Notes under the pieces: model-generated
What the model was told of the DNA's origin: nothing
Seen by the model: only the letters and a program-made list of their open reading frames with translations
Database searches by the model: none
Program-made: the position numbers and the translations under genes
DNA from: Legionella spiritensis
Lineage (GTDB): Bacteria > Pseudomonadota > Gammaproteobacteria > Legionellales > Legionellaceae
Length of the DNA: 64,000 nt
Assembly: GCF_900186965.1 (NCBI RefSeq)
Contig: NZ_LT906457.1
Coordinates: 1,948,501 to 2,012,500, forward strand
Direction of reading: 5' to 3'
Shown: positions 32,620 through 42,208 of the stretch, one piece after another
How the letters are laid out: every line of letters starts with the position of its first letter
Numbering within the stretch: the first letter of the stretch is position 1

Positions 32620-33990
32620 ATGACGCTATCCTCATTGACTGCCATTTCCCCCATAGATGGTCGCTATTTAAAAAAAACGGTTACTTTAAGTCCATATTTC
32701 AGTGAATATGCCTTAATTTTTTATCGCCTGATGGTCGAAATTCGCTGGCTGGAATCGTTGGCCGCCAATGAAAATATCGAGGAAGTTCCTCCTTTGGACA
32801 ATGGAGCAAGATCGTATCTGGACGAAATTATTAATCAATTTGACGAGCAGGAAGCCCAGAAAGTCAAGGATTTTGAAAAAAAGACCAATCATGATGTCAA
32901 GGCGATTGAATATTACCTGAAAGAAAAACTGGAGAAAGATGAATATTTACGGCCTTACGCCGGCTTCATCCATTTTGCCTGTACCTCGGAAGATATCAAT
33001 AACCTCGCCTATGCCCTGATGATGAAATCAGCCATAGCCCAAATTATCCAGCCCACGCTTGCTGAAATCATCGGCGGCATCATGTTATTGGGCAAGCAGC
33101 ATGGAGATATCCCGATGCTGGCCAGGACCCATGGCCAACCGGCCACGCCGACAACCATAGGGAAGGAACTGGTTAATTTCGTCGCCCGGCTCAAACGTCC
33201 GCAACAGCAGCTGGCGGAAGTCCTGATTCCTGCCAAATGCAATGGGGCCGTCGGTAATTATAACGCGCACAGCATTGCCTACCCGGAGGTAGACTGGCGA
33301 AAACACAGCGCCGGCTTTGTCAATTCGCTGGGTCTGTCGTTCAGTGCGTACACGACCCAGATAGAACCGCACGACGGCATTGCCGAAGTGTGCCATATCA
33401 TGGTCAGAATCAATAACATCCTGCTTGACTACACCCGTGACGTATGGACTTATATCTCGTTAAACTATTTCACTCAGAAAACCGTAGCCGAGGAAGTCGG
33501 CTCTTCAACCATGCCTCATAAAGTCAATCCGATTGATTTTGAAAACGCCGAAGGTAATCTTGGCCTTGCCAACGCCTTGTTTGACCATTTTGCCAACAAG
33601 CTCACACAATCCAGGCTACAGCGTGATTTGTCGGATTCAACCGTATTACGAAATCTGGGTGTTGCCTTTGCCTACAGTTTGATTGCTTATCAGGCTATTG
33701 CCAAAGGCAATGACAAATTAAAAATTAACAAACAGGCGTTGCAAGAGGATCTGGAGACAAACTGGGAAGTACTGGCCGAAGCCATCCAGACTGTTATGAG
33801 ACGCTACCAGATCCCCAATGCCTATGAACAACTGAAAACATTGACGCGCGGTCAGGGCATAGACAGTGACAGCCTGAAAAAATTCATCCACTCACTGGAT
33901 ATTCCCGAAAAAGCCAAAAAGTCTCTGATGGATTTAACGCCTGGAAAATACACCGGGCTTGCGGCGCAACTGGTGAAGGCTTTTTCATGA
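32620..33990 (+). CDS. purB: Adenylosuccinate lyase
   Basis: 456-residue fumarase/aspartase-superfamily enzyme acting twice in purine synthesis. LTAISPIDGRYLKKT is the standard N-terminus, TSEDINNLAYALM and ARTHGQPATPTTIGKE carry the substrate-binding and general-acid His, and GSSTMPHKVNPIDFENAEGN is the catalytic serine loop. An upstream in-frame extension of 27 residues is not supported. It is first in purB-nadB-nadA. Confidence 0.97.
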   Translation: MTLSSLTAISPIDGRYLKKTVTLSPYFSEYALIFYRLMVEIRWLESLAANENIEEVPPLDNGARSYLDEIINQFDEQEAQKVKDFEKKTNHDVKAIEYYLKEKLEKDEYLRPYAGFIHFACTSEDINNLAYALMMKSAIAQIIQPTLAEIIGGIMLLGKQHGDIPMLARTHGQPATPTTIGKELVNFVARLKRPQQQLAEVLIPAKCNGAVGNYNAHSIAYPEVDWRKHSAGFVNSLGLSFSAYTTQIEPHDGIAEVCHIMVRINNILLDYTRDVWTYISLNYFTQKTVAEEVGSSTMPHKVNPIDFENAEGNLGLANALFDHFANKLTQSRLQRDLSDSTVLRNLGVAFAYSLIAYQAIAKGNDKLKINKQALQEDLETNWEVLAEAIQTVMRRYQIPNAYEQLKTLTRGQGIDSDSLKKFIHSLDIPEKAKKSLMDLTPGKYTGLAAQLVKAFS

Positions 33991-35636
33991 TCCAATCACC
34001 TTCGCAACGGGGCAGCGCGAAAGAGTTTGATGTGCTGGTTATTGGGAGTGGTCTTGCCGGGCTTCACTATTGCCTGCAACTTGTCAAACTCCAACCCAGA
34101 GTAAAAATAGCCTTGATCAGCAAGGCTGAGATCACGGAATGTAACAGCCGTTATGCCCAGGGCGGCATTGCAGCCGCAATGTCCGAGAGTGATTCCCCTG
34201 AGTCACACATTGATGACACGATCAAGGCGGGAGACGGTTTATGCTTTACACCGGCGGTCGAATTTATCATACGGCAGGCCCCGCAAGCCATTAGCGAATT
34301 GCTGGATTATCCGGTCTCTTTTACCAAAGATTCGGCGGGGCATTTTGCCCTGGCTCGGGAAGGCGGCCATTCTCATCGCCGCATATTTAACAGCGGCGAT
34401 GAAACTGGTTTAACCATTACCAGTGCTTTATTAGCTGCCGTACGGCAGCATAACCAAATCCATGTATTTGAGCATCATGTGGCCGTTAACCTGATCACCC
34501 ATTATCATCCCCATCGCACTGACAACCAGGGCGAGGTACTGGGGGCTTACGTGCTGGATTGTAACGCCAATCACATCGATACCTTTATCGCTCGCTGTGT
34601 CATCCTTGCCACCGGAGGTGCCGGCAAAACCTATCGCTACACCTCCAACCCCATGGTAGCGACCGGAGACGGCGTTGCCATGGCATACCGAGCCGGGGCA
34701 CGTGTCGGCAATATGGAGTTTTATCAATTTCATCCGACCCTGCTCCATCACCACTCCCTGAATAATTTTTTGATATCCGAAGCGGTGCGCGGTGAAGGGG
34801 GCCTGTTAAAAAGCGCCGATACCGGCGAACGCTTTATGAAGCGTTACGCTTCACAACAGATGGAACTGGCCACACGTGATGTGGTTGCACGCGCCATTTT
34901 CAATGAAATTGAACGCAGTGACAGCGGCTTTGTCTATCTTGATATTACCCATCAATCCAAATCTTTCCTGAAGAAACGCTTTCCCAACATCTACGCCACC
35001 TTGCTTTCCATCGGTATAGATATGAGTCAGGATATGATACCGGTGGTTCCCGCCGCCCATTACCAATGCGGAGGCGTATTAACCGATGTCGATGGCCGTA
35101 CCGATTTAAAGCGCTTATACGCCATAGGTGAAGTGGCCTTTACCGGCCTGCATGGCGCGAACCGTCTGGCCAGCAACTCATTGCTCGAAGCCCTGGTCAT
35201 GGCCGGTAACGCGGCGCGTTGCTCCCTGAAAGATATCACGACCGTCACAAAGCTGGCCTGTAAAATACCGGACTGGAACTCACCCGGTGAGGTCAACGCC
35301 AGGCGAGCAAGCCAGATCAACGCCCATTGGCGCGGTCTCCGCGGCGAAATGACATCCTACGCCGGGATTATCCGTACCGAGGCTGGTCTCCAGGATATAC
35401 TACAATTAATTATGAAGCGTAAAAAAGTGATTGAGGAATATTATTGGAAGCATTGTATTACCCGTGATTTCATTGAATTACGCAATATTGTCCTTAACGC
35501 TGAATTAATCGTCAGCGCGGCTTTATCACGAAGAGAATCCCGGGGCGGTCATTACCGTGAGGATTTCCCGTGCAAACACGAATTTTCCGAAGAAAGCATC
35601 GCGCGGTTAACCTCACCACAAAACCTGTTTATTTAG
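33987..35636 (+). CDS. nadB: L-aspartate oxidase NadB
   Basis: 549-residue FAD enzyme oxidising aspartate to iminoaspartate. DVLVIGSGLAGLHYCLQL is the FAD Rossmann motif; NSRYAQGGIAAAMSESDSP, REGGHSHRRIFN and ATGGAGKTYRYTSNP are NadB blocks; GLHGANRLASNSLLEALV is near the C-terminal flavin site. ATGA overlap of 4 bases with purB. Confidence 0.97.
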   Translation: MIQSPSQRGSAKEFDVLVIGSGLAGLHYCLQLVKLQPRVKIALISKAEITECNSRYAQGGIAAAMSESDSPESHIDDTIKAGDGLCFTPAVEFIIRQAPQAISELLDYPVSFTKDSAGHFALAREGGHSHRRIFNSGDETGLTITSALLAAVRQHNQIHVFEHHVAVNLITHYHPHRTDNQGEVLGAYVLDCNANHIDTFIARCVILATGGAGKTYRYTSNPMVATGDGVAMAYRAGARVGNMEFYQFHPTLLHHHSLNNFLISEAVRGEGGLLKSADTGERFMKRYASQQMELATRDVVARAIFNEIERSDSGFVYLDITHQSKSFLKKRFPNIYATLLSIGIDMSQDMIPVVPAAHYQCGGVLTDVDGRTDLKRLYAIGEVAFTGLHGANRLASNSLLEALVMAGNAARCSLKDITTVTKLACKIPDWNSPGEVNARRASQINAHWRGLRGEMTSYAGIIRTEAGLQDILQLIMKRKKVIEEYYWKHCITRDFIELRNIVLNAELIVSAALSRRESRGGHYREDFPCKHEFSEESIARLTSPQNLFI

Positions 35637-35648
35637 CAGAGGTTTTTT

Positions 35649-36992
35649 ATGTTCAACAGTTCCCTGACTTATCAGCCTGAAAAAACACTCATGTCGATTA
35701 CCAATGATATGAGTATCTGTCAAAGTGATTATCCGCTTGACTGGTATCAAACGGAATTCATCCCTTATGCCGAGGAATATCAGGCGTTGCCTGACCGTAA
35801 GTTAACTACGGTACTTGCCTGGATGACTCCTTATTTAAAAAAGGCACAGGATCATTTTGGTGATCAATTATTATTACTGGCGCATTATTACATGGGCGGT
35901 GATATCGTGCGCCTGGTCGAACAATTTGGCGGCCAAATCGGTGATTCGTATCAACTGGCCCTGATGGCCGCCGACAACCCGCAAAAATCAGTGATTATCG
36001 AATCCGCAGTTCACTTTATGGCGGAGTCCATCAGTATTCTCGCCAGCAACAATCAACAGGTTTATATTACCAACCCCAAATCGGGTTGTACCATGGAAAT
36101 GCTGGCCAAGGATTTCATGGTGGAACCGGCATTTCTCGATTTAAACGAACGTTATGGCAGCGATCACATCCTTCCCGTCTGTTACATGAATACCTCCGGC
36201 CGGGTAAAAGCCATGACCGGCGCTCAGGGTGGAGCCGTCTGTACAAGCTCCAACGTGAAAAAAATTTTTCAATGGGCCCGGGAGCAGAATAAAAAAATTC
36301 TTTTTATTCCCGATCAACATATGGGTGAAAATATTGCTTACTGGTTAGGTATAAAAAACATCGCTTACTGGCCGGGAGGAACAGCCGGTGCCCAATATTC
36401 CCTCGCCGCACAGGAAAAACAGACTTTAAACCGGTTTGATCAGGCGGAATTAATATTATTTGCCAGCCAGTGCGCCGTTCATACCCATTACCAACCTTAT
36501 ATGTGCGAGTATTGGCACAGCAAAGGCTATACAACCATTGTCCACCCGGAGTGCCGTAACGACGTTATACGCGTCGCCCAGCATGCCGGCTCTACCGCGT
36601 TTATCTGGGATTATGTCGTCAACGACCGTGCCAATACAGGGTATTACGCCATTGGTACTGAAAATCATCTGGTTGAAAATTTGAAACAACATTGCCGACG
36701 CCTGGGCATTGCTGTCGTCAATCTGGCCGAAGCTCCCAAAAAAGATAATGAAAAAGGCATTGGATGTGGTTGCGCAACCATGTCAAGAAACGACCCGCCG
36801 CATCTGGTCGCCCTTCTTGATCTTCTGCGTCAGGGAAAGACCATGGACTACAATGAAGTCAAAGCCGGTGATGTCGTGAACGAGTTCACCGGTTCACGTC
36901 AGCGTCTGTCCGATCAGGAGCAACAATGGGTCATCGACAACGCAAAAAAAGCGTTACAAATGATGATAGCCATTACTGAAAACCGGTTGTGA
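35649..36992 (+). CDS. nadA: Quinolinate synthase NadA
   Basis: 447-residue iron-sulfur enzyme condensing iminoaspartate with dihydroxyacetone phosphate. LAHYYMGGDIVRLVEQFGG matches the DHAP-binding start. Cys residues expected to hold the [4Fe-4S] cluster appear in VCYMNTSG, IVHPECRND and GIGCGCATMSRN. It has an N-terminal extension relative to the short ~340-residue class; the ATG with AGAGG just upstream supports the full length, although ATG 35691 is an alternative. Together with nadB and nadC it completes de novo quinolinate-dependent NAD synthesis. Confidence 0.96.
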   Translation: MFNSSLTYQPEKTLMSITNDMSICQSDYPLDWYQTEFIPYAEEYQALPDRKLTTVLAWMTPYLKKAQDHFGDQLLLLAHYYMGGDIVRLVEQFGGQIGDSYQLALMAADNPQKSVIIESAVHFMAESISILASNNQQVYITNPKSGCTMEMLAKDFMVEPAFLDLNERYGSDHILPVCYMNTSGRVKAMTGAQGGAVCTSSNVKKIFQWAREQNKKILFIPDQHMGENIAYWLGIKNIAYWPGGTAGAQYSLAAQEKQTLNRFDQAELILFASQCAVHTHYQPYMCEYWHSKGYTTIVHPECRNDVIRVAQHAGSTAFIWDYVVNDRANTGYYAIGTENHLVENLKQHCRRLGIAVVNLAEAPKKDNEKGIGCGCATMSRNDPPHLVALLDLLRQGKTMDYNEVKAGDVVNEFTGSRQRLSDQEQQWVIDNAKKALQMMIAITENRL

Positions 36993-37042
36993 TAACAAGA
37001 AACGGCATTCCAGGTTCCCTGCATTTATCCCATCCCCAAAAT

Positions 37043-37078
37043 GGCAGGCTGGTTTGCCTACAGGAAAACCAGCCTGCC
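37043..37078. terminator. Strong inverted repeat between convergent genes
   Basis: A 13-base perfect stem (GGCAGGCTGGTTT with AAACCAGCCTGCC) and 10-base loop lies between the ends of nadA and the 262-residue gene. On the plus strand A residues follow; on the minus strand ATTTT follows. It could stop transcription from the minus-strand gene and perhaps both. Confidence 0.5.
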
Positions 37079-37129
37079 AAAAAAACCCATCAAACACTTT
37101 TTACAGTTTGGAATAAACAGAAAGCGGAT

Positions 37130-37918
37130 TTAAGCCGTATTACCTGGCCCATAGAAAAGATTGGCAATAGCATCCGCACTATTGGAACCTATTTTTTGCC
37201 CGGCATAATTACCGACAAAAAAACCTGCGGTAGTACTGATCCCTTTAACAGGATCACTATAACAATCCACCAATGTCTGCACGCTGACGGCGTAGAGCAG
37301 CGCTTGTTGCGAATCGCATCCCCCCAACTCGAGTCCCTTCTTAATAACAGGTAAGGAAAGATAGCTTGCCAGTCGTAAGGCAATTGCATCCGGCCTTAAC
37401 TGCGTCGCTTTGCTCGCAACGGCCACCAGAGTTCCACCTACTGCCGAACTGGCAAACTCCACTTTATTCAGGGTATCCTCGGAATATCCTAAATATTTTG
37501 CCGTTCTTCGTCCAAAAGTCCCAAAAAAGGCGGCGGCACTGGTGTAAACGAGACTTTTACCGGTCGAGCGGCCAAACGCAATAGCTGAACTCTTGCCGGA
37601 ACTAATGACATTTTCAACAATTTTTCGCCAGGCGTTGGACTCATTTAATAAACGATCAACAGCCGCTACCAGTTCAACTTGATTACTGGTAACTCCTTTT
37701 AACAGACTTTGTAGAAAACCATTCGCTTTTTCCGCAGCTTCAGTGGAGTATTCGCCTAATATTTGAACTATGCCTTGTATAGTCTGGTTCAGGTTTTTCA
37801 AATGCTCATCCAGGCTACCGTTGGCGTTATTAATGACATTTTCCAGTATCGTCTCAAGCTGACTAAGCCGGCTTCTTAATTTCTCATTAAAATCTTTTAT
37901 TGGATCAACTGACATCAT
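37130..37918 (-). CDS. Hypothetical protein with helical N-terminus and Gly/Ala-rich C-terminus
   Basis: 262 residues, unrecognised. Residues 1-110 look like amphipathic helices or a coiled coil (IKDFNEKLRSRLSQLETILE). Residues 110-262 contain several Gly/Ala/Ser-rich hydrophobic stretches (SAAAFFGTFGRRTAKYLG, AVGGTLVAVASKATQL, TTAGFFVGNYAGQKIG) that could pack as membrane-associating helices. No signal peptide. M1 and M2 are both possible starts. It stands alone. A host-directed or membrane role is a guess; only the frame and its coding character are well supported. Confidence 0.75.
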   Translation of the reverse strand: MMSVDPIKDFNEKLRSRLSQLETILENVINNANGSLDEHLKNLNQTIQGIVQILGEYSTEAAEKANGFLQSLLKGVTSNQVELVAAVDRLLNESNAWRKIVENVISSGKSSAIAFGRSTGKSLVYTSAAAFFGTFGRRTAKYLGYSEDTLNKVEFASSAVGGTLVAVASKATQLRPDAIALRLASYLSLPVIKKGLELGGCDSQQALLYAVSVQTLVDCYSDPVKGISTTAGFFVGNYAGQKIGSNSADAIANLFYGPGNTA

Positions 37919-38262
37919 TTTCCTTCTTGTTACCTATCATTGAATAAAATTATGCGTTTTTCGTATAAAAAAGGACGTGCTTCCCTGTACTTGCAACGCA
38001 AAAACGGGCAAGTTTATACCAAAAAAACAAATTAATGAAATAATTTGAGTCAAAGTGTTTTTTTTATGCCATAAGAAATCGTATTATTTTGAAAATATTG
38101 AATTAATTGAGTACAACAGAAAATAATCCCTGCAAGCTATAGATTGTATCGTCGCGGGATAGCTGTGGCCTGGATCGGCCACGAGAAATAATAAATCAGC
38201 AATGTTTGAGACCATGAACAGGATGAATTCCTGAAAAACCACAGGTAGTTAATAGAAAATTG
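37919..38262. other. AT-rich spacer
   Basis: 344 bases between two minus-strand genes of unknown function. Strongly AT-rich; it must contain the promoter of the 262-residue gene. No repeat copy and no convincing ORF or structured RNA noticed. Confidence 0.4.
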
Positions 38263-38640
38263 TTATTCCGCTGCACTAAACTCGCAATAATCCACCGATC
38301 CGGTACAGACAAATCCTCCTACCGTATCTATCCATCGGTAATCATTTCTTGAAGGCACCTTAACGAGAACAGGCCACCAGATGGTATAAAGACCAACCGA
38401 GTTTTTATATGTACAGGCCACACCACGGCCCAGTCCAGCGACCAGAATATTCGCCCGGACAAACGTGGTATTTTCCTCGCCCTGGGGGGAATTCATCGAG
38501 AAGGGACTCACAGTCCATGGCGCAGGCGGCTCCCCCCATTGCAGGGAACTGCTGTTCGGATCAGGGCAAACCTGTGCCTGCAACGCAAATGACATAATTA
38601 ACGAACAGCCCATCACCACTACCCTGGCTCGTTTATTCAT
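38263..38640 (-). CDS. Small secreted Cys-containing protein
   Basis: 125 residues with a clear signal peptide (KRARVVVMGCSLIMSFALQA, cleavage near QAQ-VCPDP). The mature part starts with CPDPNSSSLQWGEPPAPW and has four Cys (CPD, ACTYK, VCTGS, DYCEF), so two disulfides are likely. Trp- and Gly-rich beta character. It resembles small periplasmic/exported Legionella proteins that begin with CP after the cleavage site (possibly DUF3757-like), but I cannot confirm the family. Confidence 0.75.
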   Translation of the reverse strand: MNKRARVVVMGCSLIMSFALQAQVCPDPNSSSLQWGEPPAPWTVSPFSMNSPQGEENTTFVRANILVAGLGRGVACTYKNSVGLYTIWWPVLVKVPSRNDYRWIDTVGGFVCTGSVDYCEFSAAE

Positions 38641-38765
38641 CCGTTCACTCCTTTATTCCACCAAGTTCAACAACTCCGACTGAGTCATTATTTGTCAATA
38701 TTTAACCGGCTGTCAACCCGGGTTATGACAATCGGCCACCGGTAAAATTTATTTTGTAATCCCCA

Positions 38766-38793
38766 TTGTTTCAATGGCCATCTTTGTTATAAT
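38766..38793 (+). promoter_or_regulatory. tRNA-Leu promoter
   Basis: TTGTTT at 38766-38771 and a perfect TATAAT at 38788-38793 are separated by 16 bases. The GC-rich discriminator GGCGACC follows directly and the tRNA begins 11 bases after the -10 box. GC-rich discriminators of this kind are usual for stringently controlled tRNA promoters. Confidence 0.7.
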
Positions 38794-38803
38794 GGCGACC
38801 TGT

Positions 38804-38890
38804 GCCGGGGTGGCGGAACTGGTAGACGCGCCGGATTCAAAATCCGGTGGTGGTGACACCGTGTGGGTTCGACTCCCACCCTCGGTACCA
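38804..38890 (+). tRNA. tRNA-Leu (anticodon CAA)
   Basis: 87 bases including encoded CCA. Anticodon stem CCGGA/TCCGG closes loop TTCAAAA with anticodon CAA (reads UUG). The D-loop has GGTAGACGC and the T-arm GTGGGTTCGACTCCCAC. The long variable arm (TGGTGACACCG) is as expected for class II leucine tRNA. The acceptor stem GCCGGGG pairs with CCTCGGT, with a G-U first pair as in E. coli tRNA-Leu(UAA). Confidence 0.95.
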
Positions 38891-38957
38891 TTTAAAAAAT
38901 ATCAAGTACTACTCTTTCTGACGTACAAACCATTTTAATTATTTTATAATATTTCAT

Positions 38958-39081
38958 GTAGCCCGTCATGAAGGCGAAGCCGAAATGCGGGATAACCTGC
39001 ACTTGGGTACCCACTTGTTCTGCTACTGCAATATTAGATCATGAAACCCGCAATACGGCCGCAGGCCTCCTTACGGGCTAC
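38958..39081. repeat. Dispersed GTAGCCCG palindromic repeat
   Basis: A well-preserved long-form copy: GTAGCCCGTCATGAAGGCGA at the left and GGCCGCAGGCCTCCTTACGG then GCTAC at the right. A remnant terminal repeat (CCAGAGCCT) lies 30 bases to its right. It follows tRNA-Leu closely. Confidence 0.85.
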
Positions 39082-39153
39082 CGCCGCCTTCTTTCCCAAA
39101 AAAACTTGCTTCCAGAGCCTGCTATTTTTTGTAAATTTTAAAAATAAAACTGT

Positions 39154-39678
39154 TTAAACTTGAAATGCCGCCTTTAATAAATTTTCTTCATCTGCTATTT
39201 CGTTTAAATCAACCGTAATATTATTTGATACCCCTGGAATACAACAATGCGCCAGACATGAGGCAATCTGTCTGACCATAAACACACCGCCACATATTCC
39301 CGCAATAGCTGTAAGCGGCATCGTCAACAAAAAAGTTGATTGTGTGGACTGTGAAACATTGCTCGCCTTCAATATGAAATAAATACCAAGATGTATGCCC
39401 GCCGTGACTACCAATCCCATACTCGCAGTCGTCTTTGAGAAACAACGATTTTGAGCCAGATTGCCACTACAGTCCTCGACTTGCTCCTGACGAGCCAAAA
39501 CTTTTCTTTCAAAAAGATGTTCCTGCTTTTTAATAATTTGTGCAACTGCTGGCTCTACAAATTGCTCCTGAATTTCCTTATCGAGAACAATATTGTTGTG
39601 AAATTTAAAAAACTGATTTGGATTGGATTTTTTTAATTGCTTGGCTGCCAGATATTTCAAGCTACGTGGTTCAGGCAT
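39154..39678 (-). CDS. Hypothetical two-span membrane protein, possible effector
   Basis: 174 residues. A charged N-terminal half (SLKYLAAKQLKKSNPNQFFK) is followed by two hydrophobic spans, about 87-107 (MGLVVTAGIHLGIYFIL) and 116-138 (TFLLTMPLTAIAGICGGVF). The short C-terminal tail contains EIADEENLL 7-15 residues from the end, an acidic cluster in the position of a Dot/Icm E-block. Cys pairs (SCLAHCC) follow the second span. No family is recognised. A paired-helix hairpin plus cytosolic tails is common among Legionella effectors, but this is inference. Confidence 0.7.
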   Translation of the reverse strand: MPEPRSLKYLAAKQLKKSNPNQFFKFHNNIVLDKEIQEQFVEPAVAQIIKKQEHLFERKVLARQEQVEDCSGNLAQNRCFSKTTASMGLVVTAGIHLGIYFILKASNVSQSTQSTFLLTMPLTAIAGICGGVFMVRQIASCLAHCCIPGVSNNITVDLNEIADEENLLKAAFQV

Positions 39679-39810
39679 TGTTCCTCACCATTATGACATG
39701 CGATTATAATTTTCATGTTGCATGTCATGTTAAAAACGCAGGATACTACTGATTTTTCCTGGAATGTTCAAGAAATTATGTTGAACTGTTTGCCGGGTTC
39801 TGTGCACCGG

Positions 39811-41055
39811 TTAATGGGTTGGTTCAAGATCGGGATATTTTTTGGGCAACAGTTTCGTCTGATCTCTAATCATAAATAAAAAAGGCACAAACCCCAAAGC
39901 CAAAAAAAAGGACAGTTCGTACAAACCTGCCCAACCCAGCCACATTTGCAAACCAGCCGCTATTGGGCCTGATAAAATTCTCGGGATAGTTGATATCGCG
40001 ACAAGCACGGAAAATTGCGTCGCGGTATATTGCAGGTTCACCAACCTCATAAATAGCGCCACCAAAGCTGTTGATCCCATGCCTGCCGCAAAATTATCGC
40101 AAACAACTGCGGTGGCAAACAACGACAGATTTTTTCCGGTCATAGCCAGCGCAACGAACAACAAGTTAGTTACCGCCTGCAACAAGCCAAAAACCAGCAG
40201 GGAGCGATACAAGGACCATCGCATTAAAATTAATCCGGCCGCCAGCCCCCCTAATAAAATAGACCCAATACCCAGCATTTTATTGACATAACCTATCGTT
40301 TCCAGGGGAAAACCAAGTCCCTGGATTAAAAACGGCATGACAATACCGCTGGTCGTCGCAGTAAACGCTTCTCCCGTTTTGTAAAGCAGGATAAACAGGA
40401 CAAGAACAATAATATCGCGACGGGCAAACAAGTCTTTAAGCGGCGCAACAAAAGAAGCAAAAAACCCTGCTTGTTTCACCACTTCCCTATGCGAGGGCTC
40501 CTCACTCCATAACGTCGCCAATACGCCTATAAGCATTAAAAAACCCATAAGTCTGTAGGTAAAATGCCAGCCGACATGCTGTGCGATGATCAACGCAAGG
40601 CCACCGGCTATCAAAAGAGCCAGGCGATATCCAAAAACAGCCAGCGATGCGCCAAGCCCATGCTCCGCAACAGGCAAGTATTCGGTACGCTGCGCATCGA
40701 TAGCCACATCCTGAGTCGCGGACAAACAAGCTATCAGCAGAGCGATAACGGCCATAAGCTGAGGGAAATGAGACGGTGTAAACCAGGCGAGAAGGTTAAA
40801 AGCCAGAAGCAACAACAATTGTGTGACAAGCATCCAGCTGCGGCGTTTTCCGATATTCAGAAGCGAGTAGCGATCCAGAAGAGGCCCCCAACCCACGCGA
40901 TACACATAAGGAAGTCCAATCAGACTCAGCATGCCGGTAGCCAGTACGGACATACCGTCATCCGCGTACCATGCCTGCAGTGTACCGGTAATCAGAGCAA
41001 GAGGAAGGCCCGAAGAAAAGCCCAGAAGAAAAATAATAAACAGGCGCTTATTCAT
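39811..41055 (-). CDS. AmpG-like major facilitator permease
   Basis: 414 residues with twelve predicted membrane spans. It has the AmpG-type pattern NKRLFIIFLLGFSSGLPLAL at the N-terminus, SLIGLPYVYRVGWGPLLDRY and SATQDVAIDAQRTEYL. AmpG permeases import anhydro-muropeptides for cell-wall recycling. The frame opens 18 residues earlier, but ATG 41055 begins at the first span. It lies downstream of mip on the same strand, with a hairpin between. Confidence 0.85.
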   Translation of the reverse strand: MNKRLFIIFLLGFSSGLPLALITGTLQAWYADDGMSVLATGMLSLIGLPYVYRVGWGPLLDRYSLLNIGKRRSWMLVTQLLLLLAFNLLAWFTPSHFPQLMAVIALLIACLSATQDVAIDAQRTEYLPVAEHGLGASLAVFGYRLALLIAGGLALIIAQHVGWHFTYRLMGFLMLIGVLATLWSEEPSHREVVKQAGFFASFVAPLKDLFARRDIIVLVLFILLYKTGEAFTATTSGIVMPFLIQGLGFPLETIGYVNKMLGIGSILLGGLAAGLILMRWSLYRSLLVFGLLQAVTNLLFVALAMTGKNLSLFATAVVCDNFAAGMGSTALVALFMRLVNLQYTATQFSVLVAISTIPRILSGPIAAGLQMWLGWAGLYELSFFLALGFVPFLFMIRDQTKLLPKKYPDLEPTH

Positions 41056-41093
41056 AACACCGCTCGCTCTGCCTCCACTTTTTGAACAGCAAT

Positions 41094-41126
41094 CGCTTCC
41101 GGTAAGCATGCTGCTATCCGGAAGCG
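41094..41126. terminator. Inverted repeat after mip
   Basis: CGCTTCCGG and CCGGAAGCG form a perfect 9-base stem with a 15-base loop, 14 bases beyond the mip stop and before the AmpG-like start. No U-tract follows on the minus strand, so it may be a weak terminator or an mRNA-stabilising hairpin. Confidence 0.4.
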
Positions 41127-41139
41127 CTCAAATGCGGTT

Positions 41140-41847
41140 TTATGCGTCCGTTTTTTTGACGGAAATCAAATGGATTTTAAAAATGAGTGTTTCGTTGGGT
41201 CCGATTGGGCCGCCAACGCTGCGTGAGCCATAGGCCAGAGAAGCAGGAATATATACTTCCCAGGTAGACCCTGCCGGCATCAATTGTAACGCTTCAGTCC
41301 ATCCCGGAATAACCTGAGACACTTTAAATGTCGCCGGTTTGCCTGTTTTTTCCGTGCTGTCAAAAACCTGTCCGTCAATCAATCGTCCGGTGTATTCAAC
41401 CGTGACGACATCGTCTTTACTTGGCTTGGCGCCATTGCCTTTTTCAATAACTTTATATTGCAGGCCGCTTGGCAAAGTTACCACGCCATCCTTGGTTTTA
41501 TTCTGGCTAAGAAACGTCTCGCCTCTGGCTTTGTTTTCTTCTGATTTTTTGGCAAATTCCGCACTTCGTCTGGCCATTAAATCTTTCTGAAATTTATTGA
41601 GCACATCTTTCATCTGCTGGTCGGTCATCATCAGCTCACCACCGCTCATGCCATCCTGGATCCCTTTTGCCATTGCGGCCGGACTGATATCAATACCCTG
41701 TTTTTTGAAGTTTTTACCTAAATCAGCCCCAATACTATAAGACAATTTATCGGTATCCGTATTTAAGTTCGTAGTAGTATCGGTTACAGCATGCGTCGTT
41801 GACATTGCCAAACCCAAGGCAGCTGCAGCGACCAGTTTCATCTTCAT
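41140..41847 (-). CDS. mip: Macrophage infectivity potentiator Mip (FKBP-type PPIase)
   Basis: 235-residue surface peptidyl-prolyl isomerase promoting Legionella intracellular infection. [20 protein letters not shown] is the signal peptide, residues about 30-120 the N-terminal dimerisation and long helix region ([20 protein letters not shown]), and 125-235 the FKBP domain with [37 protein letters not shown] and [18 protein letters not shown]. Length and order match L. pneumophila Mip closely, and the gene identifies the genus. ATG 41847 was chosen because the upstream extension lacks a signal. It is divergent from sdaA. Confidence 0.98.
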   Translation of the reverse strand: MKMKLVAAAALGLAMSTTHAVTDTTTNLNTDTDKLSYSIGADLGKNFKKQGIDISPAAMAKGIQDGMSGGELMMTDQQMKDVLNKFQKDLMARRSAEFAKKSEENKARGETFLSQNKTKDGVVTLPSGLQYKVIEKGNGAKPSKDDVVTVEYTGRLIDGQVFDSTEKTGKPATFKVSQVIPGWTEALQLMPAGSTWEVYIPASLAYGSRSVGGPIGPNETLIFKIHLISVKKTDA

Positions 41848-42208
41848 AAACAATCCCCTTTTTATCTTTGTGAGATTAGCATCATGCGATAATGCCTGTA
41901 CGTCCGCGGGCATCAACTTCCTGGTGCAAATATAGTATAATTTGACTTAAATTTATATGAATTTTCCTGAAATAACACGGTAATATCAATTCATTTCAAT
42001 TTGAGCACATTACAACCAGACTGCACATACAAATGTGAATGCCGACTCGCCTGATTATTTTGCCTAAGTTTCACTGAAATTTCCAGTCGACGACAGGATT
42101 AAGTTTTTAACATCGGTTTTATATCCTGCAAATGGAGCGCAGTCCCTATTGTTTAGTGCTCACTTTCCTTCTAAACTTGATATAAATTAAAACATTTAAG
42201 CGTTGGTT
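41848..42208. other. Divergent promoter region mip/sdaA
   Basis: 361 AT-rich bases. On the minus strand TATACT (complement at 41934-41939) could be a mip -10 box; its -35 is weak. On the plus strand GATATAAATT just before 42190 could serve sdaA. No repeats or small genes noticed. Confidence 0.35.

Noticed and set aside
36989..37354. 121-residue plus-strand frame after nadA
   Set aside because: It lies antisense to the 262-residue minus-strand gene and across the inverted repeat at 37043; no family features.
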